A DNA stretch of 40,663 nucleotides. Origin: Bacteroidales bacterium. Its GTDB lineage: Bacteria > Bacteroidota > Bacteroidia > Bacteroidales > UBA3824. Positions 34,510 through 40,663 of this stretch are shown piece by piece (positions within the stretch are counted from its first letter, which is position 1; each line of letters starts with the position of its first letter). Location of the stretch: positions 1-40,663 of the forward strand of contig JAEERW010000023.1 in assembly GCA_016286055.1 (NCBI GenBank), given 5' to 3'. Made by a program: the position numbers and the translations under genes. The notes beneath the pieces were generated by a model that worked only from the letters and a program-made list of their open reading frames with translations, was not told the DNA's origin and ran no database searches.

Positions 34510-36039
34510 TTATTGATTGCGCGACTTGATTCGCGACTTGATAGAACGCAACGAAGAAGCCTCGATACCCAAAATAGACATCATTTCGGTTTCTGATTTT
34601 CCACAATCGCACAAAATAAGGTACAAAAGTTGGTTGTCGGTGAGATTTGTGTAACATTGACCTATCTTCTCTATAAAATTAGGATTGTTAAATGCGTAGT
34701 ACGCTCTCAGTAAGTTGACATTTTTCAAGTCTTTTGCATCAAAATGAATATTTTCTTCTATCTTTTTCATCAAATAAGCACCTTCCACATTAATTCTGTT
34801 GTAATCAGATAATTGCTTGTGCATTTCTATCTCTCTACGCTCCTTTTGCGCTATCACCGCCTTTAAGTCGGCGATTTGAGATTTAGATTTCAAATAATTA
34901 TCTTCAATATTACGTGTATTGTTTTTATATCGCCGAATAATAAAAAAGATTGTCACCACAAAAACTATCAATACCGCAAGAAGCGAAAAGATAAAAACGG
35001 CTACACTTACCATATTTTTGTTTGTAGGTGCTTCTTGATTAGTTTTAGTGCCATTAGTTCTTGAAATGATTGAATCTTTTTGACTTGCAATCATCTGAGT
35101 GTATATCAATGCCTTAGCTGTATCACTGTGATATAGCCGACACTTAACCGCGATGTCCAAAAATTCGATATTCTGTTCAGGCCAATCGCCGTTTATATTG
35201 GCAACGGATATAGATTCCGCCTCGGCAAACCTATTTTGATTAAGGTAGTATTTTGCAATATTACATTCAGCCATGGGATTAGGACGTCGTTCCACTGACT
35301 TTTTGAAATAATATAACGCGCCAACACTGTCAGAACTTATCAGCAACTCTCCTAAGGCATTATAAACAAAAGACATATCCGAAGGGTTGATCCAGTTGTC
35401 CATAACAATAGCCTTGTGATACCAGTCGCAAGCACTGTCATTTTGATTCAACTGCCGATACAAGAAAGCCCGGTTGAGAAATGCGTATGACAATTGGGCT
35501 TTATTTCCTGATAGTAGAGAATAATTCAACTGCCTATCGGAATAGACTTTTGCTTTTTCCAAATCGTTGGTGTAATAGCACAATAGCAATTTCAACCAGT
35601 TAATTAGCGAGAGTTCCATAGTAAACTCATAGTCAATAGCCATTTGTTCCGCACTTGCAAGATAATCCTGCGACTTACTATATTTATTATTGTAGCAATA
35701 GTAAGCACTTCTATAAAAGAGGGTCTGTACCAATTTACGTCTATCTCTATGATATGAATAATACTGCTCGGTTAAGTCAAATAAGGAATCAATTTTTGAT
35801 GAGGAAGGCAACTGATAATCAAGTTTCAACTTAATAAGATTATAGTAAGCCGAATCGTTCTTGTTTGCTATTGACATATCAATAGAATCTAACATCTTCT
35901 TTGCAAGCGACTCATTCTTCCACATAATAGCGCTGTCAATGCATTCTATCTGACGATACAAATCAGTAGGCTTATCATTGCAAGATGTCAAGCCTAACAT
36001 TATCATAGCGGCAACTAATATGACCAATATATTCTTCAT
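34510..36039 (-). CDS. Membrane-spanning TPR regulator with C-terminal HTH-like domain
   Basis: 509 residues. MKNILVILVAAMIMLGLTSC has a lipobox (Cys20). Residues ~40-330 are helical and show TPR spacing (RAFLYRQLNQNDSACDWYHKAIVMD, EAESISVANIN). A second TM helix (about 343-367, followed by RRYK) puts the end in the cytoplasm: a coiled coil (KSQIADLKAVIAQKERREIEMHKQL) and a C-terminal domain (LTDNQLLYLILCDCGKSETEMMSILGIEASSLRSIKSRIKSR) that reads like a LuxR-type recognition helix. This is a one-component envelope sensor architecture found in Bacteroidota. The ATG at 36039 is used instead of 36141, because a -7 box sits between them. It is directly upstream of the A-B cassette and is its likely regulator (inference). 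Confidence 0.8.
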   Translation of the reverse strand: MKNILVILVAAMIMLGLTSCNDKPTDLYRQIECIDSAIMWKNESLAKKMLDSIDMSIANKNDSAYYNLIKLKLDYQLPSSSKIDSLFDLTEQYYSYHRDRRKLVQTLFYRSAYYCYNNKYSKSQDYLASAEQMAIDYEFTMELSLINWLKLLLCYYTNDLEKAKVYSDRQLNYSLLSGNKAQLSYAFLNRAFLYRQLNQNDSACDWYHKAIVMDNWINPSDMSFVYNALGELLISSDSVGALYYFKKSVERRPNPMAECNIAKYYLNQNRFAEAESISVANINGDWPEQNIEFLDIAVKCRLYHSDTAKALIYTQMIASQKDSIISRTNGTKTNQEAPTNKNMVSVAVFIFSLLAVLIVFVVTIFFIIRRYKNNTRNIEDNYLKSKSQIADLKAVIAQKERREIEMHKQLSDYNRINVEGAYLMKKIEENIHFDAKDLKNVNLLRAYYAFNNPNFIEKIGQCYTNLTDNQLLYLILCDCGKSETEMMSILGIEASSLRSIKSRIKSRNQ

Positions 36040-36054
36040 ATTCAATTTTTGCCG

Positions 36055-36062
36055 CAAATATA
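36055..36062 (-). promoter_or_regulatory. -7 box for the TPR regulator gene
   Basis: TATATTTG on the minus strand, 15 nt before the ATG at 36039. The -33 region is only T-rich. Confidence 0.6.
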
Positions 36063-36163
36063 ATGTTTTATCTTTTAGCGAGAAAAACATATAAAAAGAA
36101 AACGGAGGTATTGCCACGTATTTCATTTTCGATGTCATCATCAGAGAGAAATAAAATTTTTAA

Positions 36164-36195
36164 TTTGCTTTTCCCAAAAAACATCGGTATCTTTG
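36164..36195 (+). promoter_or_regulatory. Promoter of eda-uxuA-uxuB
   Basis: TTTG at 36164-36167, 20-bp spacer, TATCTTTG at 36188-36195. Leader to the ATG at 36231 is about 29 nt. Falls in the gap from the divergent regulator gene. Confidence 0.87.
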
Positions 36196-36230
36196 CAGTC
36201 AGTATCATTACAATGTAATTCTAATTCGAA

Positions 36231-36881
36231 ATGAGCAGATTTAAAAGACTAGACGTTTTAAACACAATGATTTCCACCGGTATAGTACCGTTGTATTATA
36301 ATGCCGATGTGGAAAAAGTAAAGACCGTGGTAAAGGCCTGTTACGATGGCGGCGCACGTGTTTTTGAATTTACTAACCGTGGCGACTATGCCCACGAGGT
36401 TTTTGAGCAAGTGAACAAATGGTGTGCTACCGAATGTCCTGAAATGATGATGGGCGTGGGTTCGGTGGTAGACCCTGCAACTGCCGCTCTTTATATTCAA
36501 TTGGGTGCCAACTTTATAGTGTCGCCCTCGTTGAATCCCGATATGGCAAAAATTTGCAACCGTAGAAAAATTGCTTGGCTACCCGGCTGCGGCACTTTGA
36601 GCGAAATTAATCTTGCCGAAGAACTTGGGTGCGAGGTGGTTAAGATTTTCCCCGGAAAAGAGGTCGGCGGACCGTCGTTTGTTAAAGCCATCAAAGCACC
36701 GTGTCCGTGGACCAACATTATGCCTTCGGGCGGCGTTACCACCGACAAGGAGTGCCTCGAAGAGTGGTTTAAGGCAGGTGTGGCTTGCGTAGGTTTGGGC
36801 AGCCAACTCACCAAAGATTTTGCCACCATTACCGAAAAAATCAAATCTGCAATTCAAATTGTTAAAGAAATAAGAAAGTAA
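36231..36881 (+). CDS. eda: 2-Dehydro-3-deoxy-6-phosphogluconate aldolase
   Basis: 216 residues, cytoplasmic. Class I aldolase that splits KDPG into pyruvate and glyceraldehyde-3-phosphate. The TIM-barrel motifs are in place: VFEFTNRG with Glu46, and the Schiff-base lysine in VVKIFPG (Lys138), followed by PSGGVT. Length fits the family. First gene of the unit, with uxuA four nt downstream. The promoter is clear. The kinase that makes KDPG (KdgK) is not in the window. Confidence 0.95.
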   Translation: MSRFKRLDVLNTMISTGIVPLYYNADVEKVKTVVKACYDGGARVFEFTNRGDYAHEVFEQVNKWCATECPEMMMGVGSVVDPATAALYIQLGANFIVSPSLNPDMAKICNRRKIAWLPGCGTLSEINLAEELGCEVVKIFPGKEVGGPSFVKAIKAPCPWTNIMPSGGVTTDKECLEEWFKAGVACVGLGSQLTKDFATITEKIKSAIQIVKEIRK

Positions 36882-36885
36882 TATT

Positions 36886-38139
36886 ATGGAAAGAACTTGG
36901 AGATGGTTTGGCAAGAAAGACAAAATTACTCTTGCCCAACTCCGGCAAATCGGCGTTGAGGGTATTGTCACGGCCCTTCACGACGTGCCACTTGGCGAGG
37001 TATGGACCCGCGAAAAAATCCGTGACCTGCGTGAGTATATCGAATCTTACGGTATGCGTTGGAGCGTGGTAGAGAGTCTGCCCGTGGTGGAGACCATCAA
37101 ATACGGCGGTCCCGACCGCGACCATCAGATTGAGGTTTACAAACAATCGCTCCGCAACCTTTCGGCAGAGGGCATCCACACAATATGTTACAACTTTATG
37201 CCTGTGCTCGATTGGGCTCGCACCGACCTCTTGCATCAGAATCCCAACGGCTCTACCAACCTCTATTTCAATTATGCCGAGTTTGCATATTTCGACATCT
37301 ACATCCTCAAACGCGAGGGCGCACGCGAGGAGTGGGCTAAATTCAAGTTTCCGGCAGGCTTTGGCGAGGGTCGCAATGTGTTGGCAGAATGTGACGAACT
37401 TGCCAAGACTATGACTCCCGAAAAAGACCACAAACTCGTGGATACTATCGTTATCAAGACTCAGGGCTTTGTTAGCGGCAACTTCTCCGAAAACGACGAG
37501 GCTCCAATCCAAAAATTCCGCGAATTTCTCAACCTCTACAAGGGCATCGGCAAGGCAGAATTGAGGGCAAATATGAAATATTTCCTCGAAGCCATAATGC
37601 CCGTTTGCGAGGAGTGCGGTATGAATATGTGCGTTCACCCCGACGACCCGCCTATCGAGGTGCTTGGATTGCCCCGAATTGTGCGCACCGAGGAGGATAT
37701 ACAGTGGTTTCTCGACGCTGTGCCCAATAAGCACAACGGACTTACATTCTGTGCCGGTTCGCTCTCTGCCGGAGCATACAACAATGTGGTGGATTTGGCT
37801 CGTAAATTTGCCTCACGCACACATTTTGTTCATCTGCGCTCGTGCCATATCTTCCCCAACGGCGACTTTACCGAAGCATCGCACCTTGGCGGACGTGCCG
37901 ACCTTATCGAACTCTGCCGCATTTTTGAGAAGGAAAATCCCCAACTCCCGATGCGCGTTGACCACGGTATGACCTTTACCGACGAAAAGGGAGGCATAAT
38001 GGACGAATCGAGCCACGGACACAACTCAGGCTACACCCTCTTGGGACGTATGTTTGCAATGGGTCAGGTGCAGGGAATCCTCGCCACAGTAGATCGTGAG
38101 TTAGGAATTGAATACAAACAACCCGGATTTTTTGATTAA
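36886..38139 (+). CDS. uxuA: D-mannonate dehydratase
   Basis: 417 residues. Converts D-mannonate to 2-dehydro-3-deoxy-D-gluconate in hexuronate breakdown, with a divalent metal. The xylose-isomerase-like barrel shows the UxuA start (MERTWRWFGKKDKITL, QIGVEGIVTALHDVPLGEVW) and metal/catalytic segments NMCVHPDDPP, FCAGSLSAGAYN, FVHLRSCH and RVDHGMTF. Length slightly above E. coli UxuA (394), as usual in this phylum. One nt separates it from the uxuB-like gene. Confidence 0.96.
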   Translation: MERTWRWFGKKDKITLAQLRQIGVEGIVTALHDVPLGEVWTREKIRDLREYIESYGMRWSVVESLPVVETIKYGGPDRDHQIEVYKQSLRNLSAEGIHTICYNFMPVLDWARTDLLHQNPNGSTNLYFNYAEFAYFDIYILKREGAREEWAKFKFPAGFGEGRNVLAECDELAKTMTPEKDHKLVDTIVIKTQGFVSGNFSENDEAPIQKFREFLNLYKGIGKAELRANMKYFLEAIMPVCEECGMNMCVHPDDPPIEVLGLPRIVRTEEDIQWFLDAVPNKHNGLTFCAGSLSAGAYNNVVDLARKFASRTHFVHLRSCHIFPNGDFTEASHLGGRADLIELCRIFEKENPQLPMRVDHGMTFTDEKGGIMDESSHGHNSGYTLLGRMFAMGQVQGILATVDRELGIEYKQPGFFD

Positions 38140-38140
38140 T

Positions 38141-39727
38141 ATGAAACTTACAGATATTTTAAACGGCACATTCAACGCCGCAGAATGGGAGCAAAAAGGC
38201 TACCAACTCCCTAAATTCAACATCAAGGCTCTCCGCGAAAAAACTGCCAAAGAACCCACTTGGGTACACTTTGGCGGTGGAAACATCTTCCGCGCCTTTC
38301 CCGCAGCCATTCTCAACGATGCGCTCAATAGCGGCAAATACGACCGTGGCGTTATCGTGGCAGAAACATTCGACTTTGAGGTAATCGACAAGGCATACGC
38401 TCCTTACGGCAACCTTTCGCTCTGTGTAAACCTCTGTTCCGACGGCAGTATCGAAAAAAAGGTGATTGCAAGCGTTACCGAGGCACTCAAAGCCGATCCG
38501 CAGTTCAACGATTGGAACCGCTTGGTAGAAATCTTCAAGAACCCAAGTTTGCAGATGATTTCGTTCACCATCACCGAAAAAGGCTACTCATTTAACGAGG
38601 CAGACCTTGCTCGCGGACTCAAACCTGTGTTCGCTTTGGGCAAGGTAACGGCTCTGTTGTTTGAACGTTGGCAGGCAGGCGCATACCCCTTGACAATTCA
38701 GTCGATGGACAACTGTTCGCACAATGGCGACAAGGTGAAAGCCGGCGTGTTTGCATACGCAGAACGTTGGGCTAAGGATGGTCTTGTTCCTCAGGCTTTT
38801 GTGGATTACCTTAAAAACGAGAAAACAATCACCTTCCCGTGGTCGATGATCGACAAGATTACACCGCGTCCGCACGAAAAGGTTAAAGATTTGTTGGCTG
38901 CCGACGGTTTTGAGGATAACAATTACATCGAAACCGAAAAGCACACCTTCACCGCTCCGTTTGTTAACGCCGAAGAGGTGCAATATCTTGTTATTGAGGA
39001 TAATTACACCAACGGACGTCCTCCGCTCGATTTGGGAGGCGCGCTCTACACCACTCGCGAAACTGTTGACAAGGTGGAGACTATGAAGGTAACAACCTGC
39101 CTCAATCCGCTCCACACCGCAATGGCAATCTACGGCTGTATGTTGGGCTACACGCTCATCAGTGCCGAAATGAAAGACGACGACCTGCGTGCGTTTATCC
39201 AGAAAATCGGATATATGGAGGCAATGCCGGTAGTGGTTGACCCGGGCGTACTGAACCCTTACGAGTTTATCGGCGCAGTGCTCAACAAGCGTCTGCCCAA
39301 CCCATTTATGCCTGATGCTCCGCAGCGTATCGCTATGGATACGAGTCAGAAACTGCCCATCCGTTTCGGTGAGACGCTCAAAAAGTACATCGCCCGTGGT
39401 CTTGATAAGGACAACCTTGTGCTGATTCCTTTGGTGTTGGCAGGATATGCTCGTTACTTGAAAGGCATAAAGGACGACGGAACTCCATTCGATTGCTCAC
39501 CCGACCCAATGCTTGAAGAATTGCAGGCTATCGTTGCTCCATTGGAGATTGGCAAATCCGAACAGGATTGGAGTGCGTTGAAAACGCTTTACAGCCGCAA
39601 AGACGTATTCGGTCTCGACCTCTATGAAGCAGGCTTGGGCGCAAAAATCGAAGGTATGGCGAAGGAACTCTTCGCTGGCAAAGGTGCTGTCAGGAGTACG
39701 CTGCATAAGTATGTAGCGGCGAGATAG
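38141..39727 (+). CDS. uxuB: Fructuronate reductase / mannitol dehydrogenase family oxidoreductase
   Basis: 528 residues, NAD(P)-dependent polyol-type long-chain dehydrogenase. N-terminal Rossmann region with WVHFGGGNIFRAF. Catalytic KxxxxNxxH motif is present as KVTTCLNPLH. Next to uxuA, the expected reaction is D-fructuronate to D-mannonate, the step before UxuA, though mannitol or tagaturonate enzymes share the fold. The ATG at 38141 is chosen, one nt after uxuA's stop; the in-frame TTG at 38108 lies within uxuA. The gene ends 34 nt before a strong terminator. Confidence 0.9.
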   Translation: MKLTDILNGTFNAAEWEQKGYQLPKFNIKALREKTAKEPTWVHFGGGNIFRAFPAAILNDALNSGKYDRGVIVAETFDFEVIDKAYAPYGNLSLCVNLCSDGSIEKKVIASVTEALKADPQFNDWNRLVEIFKNPSLQMISFTITEKGYSFNEADLARGLKPVFALGKVTALLFERWQAGAYPLTIQSMDNCSHNGDKVKAGVFAYAERWAKDGLVPQAFVDYLKNEKTITFPWSMIDKITPRPHEKVKDLLAADGFEDNNYIETEKHTFTAPFVNAEEVQYLVIEDNYTNGRPPLDLGGALYTTRETVDKVETMKVTTCLNPLHTAMAIYGCMLGYTLISAEMKDDDLRAFIQKIGYMEAMPVVVDPGVLNPYEFIGAVLNKRLPNPFMPDAPQRIAMDTSQKLPIRFGETLKKYIARGLDKDNLVLIPLVLAGYARYLKGIKDDGTPFDCSPDPMLEELQAIVAPLEIGKSEQDWSALKTLYSRKDVFGLDLYEAGLGAKIEGMAKELFAGKGAVRSTLHKYVAAR

Positions 39728-39761
39728 GACAAGGATTGCAATTGTCTTAGGATTTGAGATT

Positions 39762-39814
39762 TCCGTTCATAGCAAGCATTAATTCGTTTTTTTGCGTGTT
39801 ATGAACGGATTTTT
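39762..39814 (+). terminator. Intrinsic terminator of the uxu unit
   Basis: Ten-bp stem TCCGTTCATA (39762-39771) with TATGAACGGA (39800-39809), 28-nt loop with a small inner GCAA/TTGC stem, then T5. Confidence 0.85.
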
Positions 39815-39816
39815 CA

Positions 39817-40077
39817 TTACAATTTTTCGATTTCTTCGGCGGTAAGACCTGTGTATTTGACAATCAATTCAATAGGCATACCATCTGATTTCATTTGTTT
39901 GGCGGTTGCAATGTGGGCATTTTTTTCGCCTTGTGCCATTCCTTGTGCCATTCCTTGCGCCATTCCTTTTTGGTAACCGCGTTTTTCTCCTTTGTCTGCG
40001 CCTTCTTGGTATTTGGTGTTCATTGCGTCTTTCAATACGACATAATCATCGTATTCTTTCATATATTTTTCTTGCAT
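39817..40077 (-). pseudogene. Orphan C-terminal part of an Rpn family gene
   Basis: 86 residues from the ATG at 40077 (MQEKYMKEYDDYVVLKDAMN...), with the GMAQ repeat (three copies) and the tail MKSDGMPIELIVKYTGLTAEEIEKL, matching the two larger Rpn genes in the window. The nuclease domain is absent: upstream the frame stays open to 40242, but the sequence there is low-complexity, unlike the family, and overlaps the terminator. Either a decayed gene or a free-standing antitoxin-like RpnS peptide. The only -7-like box seen (TTCATTTG, near 40120 minus) is imperfect. Confidence 0.65.
39929..39964 (-). repeat. 12-bp in-frame tandem repeat in the Rpn remnant
   Basis: Three units CCTTGYGCCATT (39929, 39941, 39953), two identical. 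Coding strand gives the four-residue unit GMAQ. Confidence 0.9.
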
Positions 40078-40220
40078 ATAAAATCTTTTGCTTTCATATT
40101 GTTTCAATATTTTGACACAAATGAAATGTTTTTTTTGATTTATGCAAGAGTATGACGCATTTTTTGTTGAAAATATAGTTAAATGATTGATAATTAAAGA
40201 TTTAATTTGGGGAATATAAA

Positions 40221-40272
40221 AAAAGTCAGCCAAATTCATCATTTTATCGTGAATTTGGCTGACTTTTTTTTT
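40221..40272. terminator. Bidirectional intrinsic terminator between lepA and the Rpn remnant
   Basis: Perfect 15-bp stem AGTCAGCCAAATTCA/TGAATTTGGCTGACT (40224-40238 with 40250-40264), 11-nt loop, T-runs on both strands. Ends lepA transcription on the minus strand. Confidence 0.93.
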
Positions 40273-40663
40273 ATATTTTCAACACTGCCAGGAACGCCTT
40301 CTGCGGCACTTCTACGTCGCCGATTTGCTTCATGCGTTTCTTGCCTTTTTTCTGTTTGTCGAGAAGTTTGCGCTTGCGGGTGATGTCGCCGCCGTAACAC
40401 TTGGCGGTAACGTCCTTGCGGTATGCCTTGATGGTGGAGCGCGAAATTATCTTGGTGCCGATTGCCGCCTGTATCGCAATGTCAAACTGATGGCGGGGAA
40501 TCAACTCTTTGAGTTTTTCGCAGATGCCCTTGCCAAACTCGTAGGCGTTGCTCTCGTGGATAAGGCTGCTCATGGCATCCACAGGCTCGCCGTTGAGGAG
40601 GATGTCGAGTTTTACGAGTAGATTCGCGGTAGTCTATCGGGTGGTAGTCGAATGAGGCGTACC
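40271..40663 (-). CDS. lepA: Elongation factor 4 (LepA), 3' part, with frameshift
   Basis: The C-terminal ~130 residues of the ribosome back-translocase GTPase LepA. In the frame from 40273 upwards: [87 protein letters not shown], all classic. Near 40617-40624 the frame breaks: the conserved [14 protein letters not shown] continues in another frame and the join lacks two bases (expected about ES-N-LVKLD). The 5' part is outside the window. A contig-edge error is likely. Confidence 0.93.

Noticed and set aside
39762-39809. Inverted repeat near the Rpn remnant as transposon end
   Set aside because: It is a hairpin with T-run directly after uxuB, fully explained as a terminator; no matching partner at the other side of the remnant.
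40078-40242. N-terminal extension of the Rpn remnant open frame
   Set aside because: Not like the family, runs into the bidirectional terminator hairpin, low complexity.

Overview
The window looks like chromosome from a host-associated member of the Bacteroidales (Bacteroidota). Four things point there. Most transcription units start with the Bacteroidota sigma-70-type promoter (TTTG, 19-21 bp, TAnnTTTG), with the start codon 10-35 nt downstream. There is a CotH-like protein with a type IX secretion (T9SS) C-terminal tail and a GldB-like lipoprotein. There are S46 and M1 secreted peptidases, DUF4421 and BF3164/TolB-like propeller lipoproteins, and Rpn-family PD-(D/E)XK genes. Genus cannot be decided from what I can see. 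No tRNA, rRNA, CRISPR array or insertion sequence was recognised.

Layout. 1-8.7 kb: 3' part of an Rpn-type nuclease gene, valS, a GldB-like lipoprotein, a GH51 alpha-L-arabinofuranosidase, a reverse-strand CotH-like T9SS cargo, and a Dabb protein. 8.7-13.2 kb: ilvD with an MFS exporter on the minus strand, divergent from an O-antigen-ligase-like membrane protein. 13.1-19.4 kb: a tight minus-strand run of six genes that probably forms one operon: a double-domain SiaB-like kinase, SiaC, an SpmA-SpmB fusion, a GH3-family acyl-adenylating enzyme, a predicted outer-membrane barrel and a lipoprotein. 19.5-24.5 kb: a second minus-strand unit with an Rpn-family nuclease gene first, then an M1 metallopeptidase and an S46 DPP7-like dipeptidyl-peptidase. 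24.7-29.8 kb: DUF4421 barrel, class A penicillin-binding protein and two AT-rich unknowns.

29.9-36.1 kb is the most unusual accessory region. It is AT-rich and carries a tandemly duplicated pair of secreted proteins (unknown A plus propeller lipoprotein B), with a CxxC thioredoxin-like lipoprotein between the copies. The pair lies downstream of a membrane-spanning TPR regulator with a C-terminal helix-turn-helix-like domain. The intergenic gap between the regulator and the cassette holds a cluster of TTGCAAC-type half-sites and a dyad next to a strong promoter. This looks like a self-contained envelope sensing or regulatory module.

36.2-39.8 kb: eda-uxuA-uxuB, the lower glucuronate/fructuronate pathway, with its own promoter and terminator. 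39.8-40.7 kb: an orphan C-terminal piece of an Rpn gene, a strong bidirectional terminator, and the 3' end of lepA with a frameshift close to the window edge.

Three Rpn-related loci share the same C-terminal signature and carry 12-bp (four-residue) tandem repeats. This matches the gene-within-gene toxin/antitoxin architecture known for Rpn proteins. The third locus keeps only the antitoxin-like part.
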